A stretch of 37,812 nt of DNA from Syntrophaceae bacterium CG2_30_58_14 (GTDB lineage Bacteria; Desulfobacterota; Syntrophia; Syntrophales; UBA5619): contig MNZQ01000159.1 of the NCBI GenBank assembly GCA_001873745.1, forward strand, positions 1-37,812, in the 5' to 3' direction. How positions within the stretch are numbered: position 1 is the stretch's first letter; every line of letters begins with the position of its first letter. Shown here one piece after another: positions 16,070 to 23,704 of the stretch. The notes beneath the pieces were generated by a model that was given only the letters and a program-made list of their open reading frames with translations, was not told the origin of the DNA and made no database searches. Position numbers and translations under genes: made by a program.

Positions 16070-16091
16070 GAACGGAATGTCGCAAACAAGT

Positions 16092-17300
16092 CTATTTGGC
16101 GAAAGCCCAGTCGCCCTTTACGACCTGGATCATCTCGAATGCGGAAAGGTCCAGCCCGGTATGGTCGGTAGCAGACATGTTGAATACACCGCCCGTACCC
16201 GGCCAATTCTTGATATCGTTTTCCAGGAAGTCCCTGACCTTCGTCCTGTCCGGGCCTACGGCCTTGATCGAGTCGATCGCCAGGTAGAGCCCGTCATAGC
16301 CATGGCCGCCAAAGGTTGAAACATCGGACTTGGTTCGCTTTTCGTATTCCGTGGCATAACGGGAGAGGACTTTATACTGGGGATGGATCTTGGGGAGTTT
16401 TTCCCATCCGATAAGACGGCCCAGCGGAGCAATGACCCCTTCGGCGGAACCGCCTGCCAGTTCGATATTCTTTTTGTTGCCGAAGCCGTGACTCTGATAA
16501 AGCGGCATCCCCATGGCCAGGGACTTCCAGTTTTTCGTAACAATCACCTGTGTGGGGCCGATTGACCAGTTAATCACAGCCTGAGCGCCGCTGGTCCTGA
16601 TTTTTGTCAACTGTGCCGTCATGTCGGCATCCTTCGGTCCATACACCTCGTCGGCTACGAGGTTGATGTTGTATTTCGGCGCCATCCGCTTCAGCTCGTT
16701 TCGTCCGGCACTCCCAAAGCCGTCGCTGACCGTGACAATGCCCACCTTGGTGATGCCCTTCTTCTTCATATGGGCGTAAATGGCTTCCACCGCGGAGGTA
16801 TCCGTTTGCGGGGTCTTGAATATCCAGGGACGCTGAACGCGGGGCGATTCAATGGTCCCGGCGATTCGCTTGTATTCATCGGCCGGCGTCACGATCTGCA
16901 GGGCGGCCGCCATCGAGATCATCGGGATTTTGGCGGCTTCGCAGATCGAGGCCATGGCCATCGATTCGCCGGAAGTGGAGGAGCCGATGATCGCGACCAC
17001 CTTGTCCCCATCAATCAGTTTCTTTGTCGCGAGAACGGCTTGGCTCGCATCGCTTTTGGAATCTTCGATGATGATTTGTACCGGAACGCCCTTGATCCCC
17101 CCCTCCTTGTTGATCCACTCCTGAACCATGAGGGCCGTGTCCTTCTCCGGTTGTCCGAGCCAGGAGGCGCCGCCGGTGATGGAGGCTACGAAGCCGATCT
17201 TGATCGGCCCCTGAGCCATGGCCGGACCCGTTAAGGAAAGACAGAAAAACAGGGTAAACGCGGTGATCAGACTGATTTTGCTTAATTTTTTGTGATTCAT
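16092..17300 (-). CDS. livK: Periplasmic substrate-binding protein, LivK family
   Basis: 402 residues. The N-terminal 29 form a signal peptide: basic MNHKKLSK, a hydrophobic LITAFTLFFCLSLTG core, then a PAMAQG cleavage site. The mature part starts with PIKIGFVASITGGASWLGQPEKDTALMVQEWINKEGG, the standard start of type I periplasmic binding proteins. It continues with the hinge IEDSKSDASQAVLATKKLID and VAIIGSSTSGESMA. It is the specificity determinant of the adjacent transporter. Homologues near aromatic degradation genes bind benzoate-type ligands, but the ligand cannot be deduced here. A sigma-70-like promoter lies about 110 bp upstream, and a G-rich ribosome site 8 nt before the ATG. Confidence 0.92.
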   Translation of the reverse strand: MNHKKLSKISLITAFTLFFCLSLTGPAMAQGPIKIGFVASITGGASWLGQPEKDTALMVQEWINKEGGIKGVPVQIIIEDSKSDASQAVLATKKLIDGDKVVAIIGSSTSGESMAMASICEAAKIPMISMAAALQIVTPADEYKRIAGTIESPRVQRPWIFKTPQTDTSAVEAIYAHMKKKGITKVGIVTVSDGFGSAGRNELKRMAPKYNINLVADEVYGPKDADMTAQLTKIRTSGAQAVINWSIGPTQVIVTKNWKSLAMGMPLYQSHGFGNKKNIELAGGSAEGVIAPLGRLIGWEKLPKIHPQYKVLSRYATEYEKRTKSDVSTFGGHGYDGLYLAIDSIKAVGPDRTKVRDFLENDIKNWPGTGGVFNMSATDHTGLDLSAFEMIQVVKGDWAFAK

Positions 17301-17408
17301 GCTATTTTCCCCCCTTTTAATGATGAATTATCTTACAATTTCCTGATTGCCTCTTTTCAGGCGATCATTCCAGACGCCTCCACCTCCTTTCAATTTTGAT
17401 GCAGTTGC

Positions 17409-17437
17409 TATATATTGAAGATTCATGGCCAAGTCAA
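17409..17437 (-). promoter_or_regulatory. Promoter of the livKHMGF operon
   Basis: TTGACT (17437-17432), 17-bp spacer, TATATA (17414-17409) on the minus strand, just after the thiolase stop and about 110 bp upstream of livK. Strong match; no other promoter of comparable quality is seen before livF. Confidence 0.7.
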
Positions 17438-17454
17438 TGGAAGATTGACGGCTT

Positions 17455-18645
17455 CTAACAAACCTTGATGACCAGCGCGGCCCCGGTATCCCCTGCCGCG
17501 CAGCCGGCCCACAGCAGATATCCCCCTCCCAACTTCACCGTCTCTTCAATGCCTTCCATGATGTTGCGCGCGGCGGTGGGGGCCTGGGGGTGTCCATAAA
17601 CGATCGTGCTGCCGTAATTGTTCATCGCGTTTACATCCAGTCCCAGCTCCTTGGCCAGATAGAGGTCGTTTGCGGCAAACGGGTTGTGGGTTTTCACCGT
17701 TTTCACCTGGTCTGCGGCGATCCCGGCCCGATCGAGCGCCATCCGGGCTGCGGGGGCGGTTGCCATCGCCATAAAGCCTTTTTTGGCCCGGCCGTACCCA
17801 TAGGAGAGGATCTGAATCTCCACCTCCGGATCGGCGCTCAACTCTGTTGCCTTTTCCCTGGTTGTGACGATGACGGCGGCGTTGCCGTCCGCCGGATGGG
17901 TCTGCGAACCAAAGGTATGGACCCCCTCCGGGATAACGGGTTTCAGGCCGGCCAGTCCCGCGGCGGTCGTTTCCATGACGCCCTCGTCCTTTTCAACCCG
18001 TAAGGTCTTGTTCTTGCCGGCCTTCACCTCAACCGGAAAGAGGTAACCCCGTTGAAAGGCCCGGTCGTCGGCAAGGGCATCCAGGTATTGTTCATAACGC
18101 CTCAGGCTCAACCGGTCGCACTCTTCCCGCGTGATGCCCGCCTCCCTGGCCACATTTTCCGCGGTCTGGATCATGGGGCCTTTGGCCCAGGGGTCCCGAG
18201 AGAAATTGTCCATCAGCCAATTTTCCGAGATGACCTGACCGCCCGGTCCCTGGGGATTAGGCCAGACGGTATGGGGGCCGTTGGAACAGCGATCCGTCAT
18301 CAGGGCATAGACATTCTGGTAAAGGCCCGTTTCCACACCGACACCGGCCTGAAAAATGCAGGTTGCCGAAGTGTTGCAGGCTTGGCTGATGAGCATACCC
18401 GGGATCGAGGCGGCGCCGATCATGGCCGCGGCCCAGGGACTTCCGTAAAACCATTGCGGCTGGCCGATGGTCATCCCCAGGATGAGATAGTCAAACATGC
18501 CCGCATCCCATTTCCTTTCCATCAGGAACCGTTTCGAGGTTTCGGCAGCCAGAACAATGGCATGCTCATTGGCCATCGCCCCCTGCCATCGTGAGAAAGG
18601 GGTGCTGTAATAACCGCGATAGGGGATGAACGCCTTGGTCAACAT
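17455..18645 (-). CDS. Divergent thiolase-family protein
   Basis: 396 residues, ATG at 18645 with GGAGGAG 5 nt upstream. The nucleophilic cysteine is in QACNTSAT (Cys90), the histidine in YGHPQAPTAARN (His352) and the second cysteine in LLWAGCAAGDTGAALV (Cys382), so the catalytic triad of a thiolase is present. The usual NxxGGAIAxGHPxGASG block is altered to NNYGSTIVYGHPQAPTA, and NEAFA is replaced by THNPFAAND, marking an unusual subfamily. A normal thiolase would split a 3-oxoacyl-CoA with CoA, for example 3-oxopimelyl-CoA to glutaryl-CoA + acetyl-CoA after BamA. The altered motifs leave room for another condensing or cleaving role. It is downstream of the HgdB-like gene on the same strand. 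Confidence 0.8.
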   Translation of the reverse strand: MLTKAFIPYRGYYSTPFSRWQGAMANEHAIVLAAETSKRFLMERKWDAGMFDYLILGMTIGQPQWFYGSPWAAAMIGAASIPGMLISQACNTSATCIFQAGVGVETGLYQNVYALMTDRCSNGPHTVWPNPQGPGGQVISENWLMDNFSRDPWAKGPMIQTAENVAREAGITREECDRLSLRRYEQYLDALADDRAFQRGYLFPVEVKAGKNKTLRVEKDEGVMETTAAGLAGLKPVIPEGVHTFGSQTHPADGNAAVIVTTREKATELSADPEVEIQILSYGYGRAKKGFMAMATAPAARMALDRAGIAADQVKTVKTHNPFAANDLYLAKELGLDVNAMNNYGSTIVYGHPQAPTAARNIMEGIEETVKLGGGYLLWAGCAAGDTGAALVIKVC

Positions 18646-18715
18646 ATAAGCTCCTCCTTGAGAAAAATATGGTCGATTCGGCTAAAACGTTTTTTACGCT
18701 GAAGCCCCGGCGGAT

Positions 18716-19969
18716 TCAGGCCGCCTCTTCAAGCTGTTCCATAAAAGCCTCGATATTGGTCTTGGCCTGCTCTTCGGAGTAACATCGCAAATCGTTCAGA
18801 TCGCCGTTGATGGTCAATGTGGGGATGCCCAACCGCTTCATCAGCCGTTCCGGCATGCCGTAACGGTTGTTTGAATTGTTGGGACAGGTTTTGGCGTCAT
18901 GAAAGAGGATGCCGTCGAATTGATAGAAATCGCGACAACGGCTGATGTACTGTTCCTTGTACGCTTCATCCCGGACGATATACAGTTCCGTGTAAGCCCG
19001 GGCCATGCTTGCGAAAGGGTCTGCCGGATCGAGCTTTTCGAAAATCCAACTGTTGCAATAGGTGGAGGCCACCACGGATGCGTTCAGTGCGCCGAATTGC
19101 TCCGCGAGAGGCCTCAGTTTTCCCCAGATGGGCATGCCTTCCCAGTATAACCGGTGCTTTTCACCCGGTACCGTGGCGATGCCGGCGGCGGCCCGCTCCC
19201 GGAGTTCCTCCAGAAGCGTTTTATAATATCCGACGCTTTCCCGGGTCCCGCGGGCGACCACGGCAGGGCCCATGTGGATCGTCGCATCGAAGAATGTCCA
19301 CGGCGCGGGGAAGGAGGCGTTCATTTCCAGGCAGGCCTTCCACAGCAGGGACGTATCCCGCGACAGGGAAACCGCCTCCTCGAGGCGATCCCGGCGCAAT
19401 TTCTCTCCCGTCACCTCCTCTAATGCGGGAACCATCTCCTCGATCTGCCTGGCGATGTCGCCGATCTGATATTCCCGGATTTCACCAAGCTCACGATGGG
19501 TATGGATACCCAATAAAGGCGCCTGGAATTCACGGGCATACCAGGCAAACCAGTCTTTCACATCCCGGCATTGGTTGGTGTTGAATACGAGCACATCCGG
19601 CCTCGGCACGGAAGCAATCTGGTAGGCTGCCGTCAGGGGCGTCTTTTTTCGCAGAAAAGAGCCGATGTCCGAAGTCAGATAGGAGCAGATATCGGGTGAA
19701 TAACCGATCGCGTTGGCGTGGGGGATCGAATCGGCGGCCATCCGGGAAGCGCCCAGCATGGCTGCGTGATTCTCAGGGAAATAGACCAGAAAACCCATGC
19801 CCCGAAGCAGCTCGGCAGGTCCCACGCTGGTGCACCAGGCAATCTTTCGGGCGCCGGTGATGGAAGCATCGGCCAGCTCATGAAAATGGCCCGCCATAAG
19901 CTGCTTCAATTTCGCCGTTGAGCGAAAATCCCTCTGCGGTCTCTCTTTTTCCCCGGGCATATTTCCCAT
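18716..19969 (-). CDS. 2-hydroxyacyl-CoA dehydratase / benzoyl-CoA reductase (HgdB/BcrB)-like subunit
   Basis: 417 residues from the ATG at 19969 (AGGAAG 7 nt upstream; a TTG one codon earlier is in frame). It belongs to the HGD-D fold. The N-terminal segment ARKIAWCTSVGPAELLRGMGFLVYFPENHAAMLGASR holds the first cysteine (about Cys46). SPDICSYLTSDIG (about Cys95) and TNQCRDVKDW (about Cys134) follow. The C-terminal part has ILFHDAKTCPNNSNN and the IPTLTINGDLNDLR...IEAFMEQLEE end typical of the family. Such subunits hold a 4Fe-4S cluster (or a double-cubane cluster in DCCP-type homodimers) and receive electrons from an ATP-dependent activase. Only one such subunit is present in the window, whereas dehydratases and class I reductases use two different ones. 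Together with the single activase at 10.8 kb this suggests a homomeric enzyme. Confidence 0.8.
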   Translation of the reverse strand: MGNMPGEKERPQRDFRSTAKLKQLMAGHFHELADASITGARKIAWCTSVGPAELLRGMGFLVYFPENHAAMLGASRMAADSIPHANAIGYSPDICSYLTSDIGSFLRKKTPLTAAYQIASVPRPDVLVFNTNQCRDVKDWFAWYAREFQAPLLGIHTHRELGEIREYQIGDIARQIEEMVPALEEVTGEKLRRDRLEEAVSLSRDTSLLWKACLEMNASFPAPWTFFDATIHMGPAVVARGTRESVGYYKTLLEELRERAAAGIATVPGEKHRLYWEGMPIWGKLRPLAEQFGALNASVVASTYCNSWIFEKLDPADPFASMARAYTELYIVRDEAYKEQYISRCRDFYQFDGILFHDAKTCPNNSNNRYGMPERLMKRLGIPTLTINGDLNDLRCYSEEQAKTNIEAFMEQLEEAA

Positions 19970-20013
19970 CAAATATCTTCCTGCTATTATTTATCCGGAA
20001 CCTTGATGCTCTC

Positions 20014-20127
20014 GTAAAAAGTCCGAAAACCCCATATACTGTCATTCCCGCGAAAGCGGGAATCCAGTGAATTCGAGCCGTTCTGGACTCCTGCTTTCGC
20101 AGGAGTGACGGTTTTGGGACTTTTTAC
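20014..20127. repeat. 114-bp palindromic MITE-like element
   Basis: Terminal inverted repeats of 18 bp (GTAAAAAGTCCGAAAACC at 20014-20031, its complement with one mismatch at 20110-20127) enclose nested hairpins. One contains CATTCCCGCGAAAGCGGGAATC and another CTCCTGCTTTCGCAGGAG. This design is common among small non-coding mobile repeats of proteobacteria. It sits between iorB and the HgdB-like gene on their coding strand, where it could act as an RNA processing or attenuation site. It encodes nothing. Confidence 0.75.
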
Positions 20128-20174
20128 AGTCCGTCCACTTTGGCCAAGTTCCGGAGCAACATGCCCCCGTGCAG

Positions 20175-20762
20175 CTATCCCGGGCCGGCGTCCCTGCCCG
20201 CGAGAAAGGCCTTCTGGTTCATCTCCACGAATCGCGCCGGGACCAGTTGCTTGATCACCTTCAGCCAAATCTCCCGGCCGCCGCCCACCAGGTTGGACAG
20301 GGCGCCTAACAAGACCACACCCGCCATGGCCGGATTGCCCGCATCCTTGGCCAAGTCGTCGGCGCTCAGCCATTTGACCTTACCGCCTCTCGATTGCAGC
20401 AGATTCTCGATCTCTTTTTCTGAGGGGTACCGCGCTTTCCCCAGAGTGACAAGGAGCGGCGGAATACGAAAACGGTTGATGAACGTTACCGAGTTATTGT
20501 TCAGATAGGTGAGCCAGCGGGCGGCCTCGACCATTTCAAAACCGATGAGGTAATCCGCCATGCCATGTTCCACCAGCGGGGAATGGACCTTTTTCCCCCA
20601 GCGTACATGGCTCTCCACGCTGCCGCCGCGTTGCGCCATGCCGTGAACCTCGGCGGTCTTGACATCATAACCCAGTTCCAGGCCGGTGTGCGCCAGGATT
20701 CTGCTCGCCAGAATGGTTCCTTGGCCGCCAACCCCGGCCAGCAAATAGTCTATCTTTTTCAC
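20175..20762 (-). CDS. iorB: Indolepyruvate/2-oxoacid:ferredoxin oxidoreductase, beta (gamma-domain) subunit
   Basis: 195 residues from the GTG at 20762 (AGGAG lies 7 nt upstream; a GTG two codons earlier is too near that site). It shows the gamma-domain signature YLLAGVGGQGTILASRILAHTG, then VHGMAQRGGSVESHVRWG, typical of IorB. With IorA it oxidatively decarboxylates aryl-pyruvates to aryl-acetyl-CoA, reducing ferredoxin. The start is 22 nt after iorA. In a benzoyl-CoA locus the enzyme may supply low-potential electrons or process phenylpyruvate; both are inferred. Confidence 0.87.
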   Translation of the reverse strand: MKKIDYLLAGVGGQGTILASRILAHTGLELGYDVKTAEVHGMAQRGGSVESHVRWGKKVHSPLVEHGMADYLIGFEMVEAARWLTYLNNNSVTFINRFRIPPLLVTLGKARYPSEKEIENLLQSRGGKVKWLSADDLAKDAGNPAMAGVVLLGALSNLVGGGREIWLKVIKQLVPARFVEMNQKAFLAGRDAGPG

Positions 20763-20783
20763 GGTCACTCTCCTATGGACGGA

Positions 20784-22544
20784 TTAATTTTCTTCCTGAC
20801 TGATTGCATCGGAGGGGCAGACCTGCACACAGAGGCCGCAGCCGGTGCACAGCGCTTCGTTAATGCTCACGCAATCCTCCTGCTGAATGAGGGGTGGGCA
20901 GCCAATATCGAGACATGTCCCGCAATTCAGGCAAAGTTCCGGATCGATCCGGGGAGGCGTCCTTCTTTCCCTGGACTGTAGAGCGCAAGGCCGCCGCGCA
21001 ATGATCACCGAGGCCTCGTCGCTTTTCAAGTGGTCTTCCAGTATTTTCCTGAAATCATCCCTCTTATTGGGATCGCATACGTCAACCTTGTTAAAGCCAA
21101 TGCCGCGGATCATTCTCTCCAAGTCAACCTTCACCGTCGGTTGCTTCTGCAGGGTATATCCGGTTCCCGGATGATGTTGATGCCCCGTCATGCTGGTGGT
21201 GCCGTTGTCCGCGATGATCGTCGTTGTTTTCCCCTGGTTGTAAAGGGTGTTGATCAATGGATGGAGGCCGGAGTGGAAGAGCGTGGAATCGCCAATGACC
21301 GCCACAAGACGATCCGGAATGCCCCCCTTGTCCATCCCGTGGGCTACGCCGATGCTCGCGCCCATGCAACCGCAGAAATGGAGCGCCTCGAGCGGCGAGG
21401 CCGCCCCCAGCGTGTAACAACCGATGTCGCCCATCACCACCACGCCGGCCTCCTTCAGGACGGTAAACATGCCGCGGTGGCCGCAGCCGGGGCAAAGGAT
21501 GGGGGGCCGGACAGGGATAGGGATATCCGATGCCGGCGCAGCGGAGAATCCGGAAACCGCCGCCGGAAGAATGCCGGCCTTGATGGCGGCCTGGCGGATC
21601 AGTGAGGGGCTGAATTCGCCAACGATCGGGAAAACGTCCTTGCCGGAAACCGGAATGCCCAACAGGCGGAACTGCTCTTCAAAGAAAGGATCCAGCTCTT
21701 CAATGACCAGGATTTTTTTCACCCGGCCGGCAAACTCCCGTATCCGTTTCTCCGGCAGCGGGTAAACCATGCCCAGACGGAGAAAAGTCGCCTCGGGGAA
21801 CACCTCCCGTGCATATTGATAGACCGCGCCGGAGGCCACGATTCCCCAATCGTCATTCCCCGGTTCGATCCGGTTCAGCGGGGTGGTCTCGGCGTATTCC
21901 CGCAACTTTCCAATCCGTTCCTCCACCACCGGATGACGACGTCGGGCATTTCCCGGCACCATCACAAATTTCCCGATTTCCCGCTTGTATGGTTTGTTTT
22001 CCTTCACGGGAGGAGGAACTGCGGCAGGATCGACATCCACCACCGAAGAAGAATGGGAGGTGCGGGTCACGAAGCGGACGATGACCGGTGTGTCGAAGGT
22101 CTCACTCATTTCCAGGGCCGTGGCGGCGAATTGTTTGGCCTCTTCGCTGTCGGAGGGCTCCAGCATGGGCGCACGGGCGAATTTTGCGTAGTTCCGGTTG
22201 TCCTGTTCATTCTGGGAACTGTGCATGCCCGGATCGTCGGCGCAGGCAATCAAAAGTCCCGCGTTCAAGCCGGTATAAACGGCATAGAAGAGCGAATCGG
22301 CTGCCACATTGAGCCCCACATGTTTCATGGAAACCAGGGCCCTCGTTCCCGCGAAGGCCGCCCCGATGCCTACATCCAGGGCCACCTTTTCATTCGGCGC
22401 CCATTCGGCGTGCACCCCGGGGAAAGACGCAAATTTTTCCATGATCTGCGTGCCGGGCGTTCCCGGGTAGCCCGCCCCCACCCGCACGCCGCTGAGATAG
22501 GCGCCGTAGGCCAGCGCTTCATTTCCTGTCATCAGTTCTTTCAA
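20784..22544 (-). CDS. iorA: Indolepyruvate:ferredoxin oxidoreductase alpha subunit
   Basis: 586 residues. The start is a TTG at 22544: GGGAGGAG stands 5 nt before it, and the protein then begins KELMTGNEALAYGAYLSG, matching the family, while the next ATG (22532) is too far from the site. The domain order is pyrimidine/pyruvate-binding (GYPGTPGTQIMEKF), then the TPP-binding C-domain with CPGCGHRGMFTVLKEAG, GDIGCYTLG and VAVIGDSTLFHSGL. The C-terminus has two ferredoxin-like clusters (CLNCGTCLDIGCPPL, CTGCGLCVQVCP). It catalyses aryl-pyruvate + CoA + oxidised ferredoxin to aryl-acetyl-CoA + CO2 + reduced ferredoxin. Full length, no lesion. It is next to had, so it is likely in one transcript with the benzoyl-CoA genes. 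Confidence 0.92.
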   Translation of the reverse strand: MKELMTGNEALAYGAYLSGVRVGAGYPGTPGTQIMEKFASFPGVHAEWAPNEKVALDVGIGAAFAGTRALVSMKHVGLNVAADSLFYAVYTGLNAGLLIACADDPGMHSSQNEQDNRNYAKFARAPMLEPSDSEEAKQFAATALEMSETFDTPVIVRFVTRTSHSSSVVDVDPAAVPPPVKENKPYKREIGKFVMVPGNARRRHPVVEERIGKLREYAETTPLNRIEPGNDDWGIVASGAVYQYAREVFPEATFLRLGMVYPLPEKRIREFAGRVKKILVIEELDPFFEEQFRLLGIPVSGKDVFPIVGEFSPSLIRQAAIKAGILPAAVSGFSAAPASDIPIPVRPPILCPGCGHRGMFTVLKEAGVVVMGDIGCYTLGAASPLEALHFCGCMGASIGVAHGMDKGGIPDRLVAVIGDSTLFHSGLHPLINTLYNQGKTTTIIADNGTTSMTGHQHHPGTGYTLQKQPTVKVDLERMIRGIGFNKVDVCDPNKRDDFRKILEDHLKSDEASVIIARRPCALQSRERRTPPRIDPELCLNCGTCLDIGCPPLIQQEDCVSINEALCTGCGLCVQVCPSDAISQEEN

Positions 22545-22620
22545 CGTGACTCCTCCCTTTAAAACGGGTTCTCAATATTCTCAAGCCCCGATCCCCTTGG
22601 CCCAACCGCACAATCGGCAA

Positions 22621-23691
22621 TCAGGGAATCAGGATGGGTCGCAACGATGTTTTTCTCTGGTGGACCAGCTCGAACACCTCATTGATCTCGCTCAGGGGGT
22701 AGGCCTTTACGAAAGGGGCTATTCGGACGCTTCCCGCAAGGGCGAGTTTCAGCACGGCCGGGTAATGTTCAGGCACGCAACCCCAGTTCCCCCGCGCCAT
22801 GGCATGAAAGGCCATCAGGTTGGAGAGTCTGATCTCCACCGTGTCCATCGTAAAACCGACCACCTGAAGCGACGCCCCATAGGTAAGAAGCCCGAAGGCC
22901 GTTTTCTGACCTGCCGCCGTGCCGGAGGTTTCAAATATCTTCCATTCTGTCGGGCGTTTATTCCGGCTCTTGATAAAAGCGGATACGGCCTTTTTTAACT
23001 CCTTTGCCGGCAGCTCCAAGGCGTTGAATGTGATATCCACATAAGGGGCGATTGCCGTGAGTTTGTCCGGGTCAATATCCACCGCTACGACCAAAGCCCC
23101 GAGAGCGTGGGCGATCTGCGCCCCGAAGCCGCCGACGCCGCCGATACCGATGAAAATGGCGGTATCTTCCCTGGAGAGGCCCGATCCGACGATGGACTGG
23201 TAAGGGGTCGTTATCGCATCAGCCAGGACGGAGAGCTCCGCCAGTGTAACGCCGGGGGTGGAAATCGGCCGGTATTGATCATCCACGGGAACCGCGCAGA
23301 GACTTCCGGCGGGTACGACAATGTGGCTGGCAAACCCCCCGGGAATGTCGTTGCCGGGCATTTTCTGCACCGGACAGATATTGCCCTTGCCGCGTCGGCA
23401 CACATCACATTGGCCGCATGGCATGACCGCCGGCACGATGACCGCCTTCTTTTCCCACTGCTCGGCGCCGGCGCCGGCAGCCTCGACGATGCCGCTGATT
23501 TCGTGGCCCAGCGTGAGAGGAAGGGGCGTTTTGGTGCGGACGCCGTTATAATAAAAACCGAGGTCGGTATGGCAGACGCCGCAGCCGGCCACCTTGAGCC
23601 GTACCTCTCCAGGGCCGGGAACAGGAAGGGGCGAGACCACTTTCTCGATCGGTTTCCCAGACGCTGTCATTTTCCATGAGATCATTTCCAT
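22621..23691 (-). CDS. had: 6-hydroxycyclohex-1-ene-1-carbonyl-CoA dehydrogenase
   Basis: 356 residues from the ATG at 23691 (GGAG 8 nt upstream). It is a medium-chain zinc alcohol dehydrogenase. Catalytic zinc ligands are in AGCGVCHTDLGFYYNGVRTKTPLPLTLGHE. Structural zinc cysteines are in CGQCDVCRRGKGNIC, and the NAD-binding motif is GIGGVGGFGAQIAHALG. The stretches VAGCGVCHTDLG-YNGVRT, VIVPAVMPC and QKMPGNDIPGGFASHIVVPA are those I associate with Had of Thauera, Geobacter and Syntrophus, which oxidises 6-hydroxycyclohex-1-ene-1-carbonyl-CoA to the 6-oxo compound with NAD. Its product is the substrate of BamA, encoded in the same gene string, which supports the call. It starts 14 nt after the dehydrogenase/hydratase fusion. 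Confidence 0.88.
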   Translation of the reverse strand: MEMISWKMTASGKPIEKVVSPLPVPGPGEVRLKVAGCGVCHTDLGFYYNGVRTKTPLPLTLGHEISGIVEAAGAGAEQWEKKAVIVPAVMPCGQCDVCRRGKGNICPVQKMPGNDIPGGFASHIVVPAGSLCAVPVDDQYRPISTPGVTLAELSVLADAITTPYQSIVGSGLSREDTAIFIGIGGVGGFGAQIAHALGALVVAVDIDPDKLTAIAPYVDITFNALELPAKELKKAVSAFIKSRNKRPTEWKIFETSGTAAGQKTAFGLLTYGASLQVVGFTMDTVEIRLSNLMAFHAMARGNWGCVPEHYPAVLKLALAGSVRIAPFVKAYPLSEINEVFELVHQRKTSLRPILIP

Positions 23692-23704
23692 CGGTTCATC
23701 TCCT

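Noticed and set aside
10813-19969. A class I (BcrABCD) benzoyl-CoA reductase
   Set aside because: Class I needs two activase-type and two catalytic subunits plus ferredoxin; here there is one of each, not adjacent, and class II genes are present.
20014-20127. CRISPR-like array from the repeated GC-rich palindromes
   Set aside because: Only nested inverted repeats in one element; no regularly spaced direct repeats or cas genes in the window.
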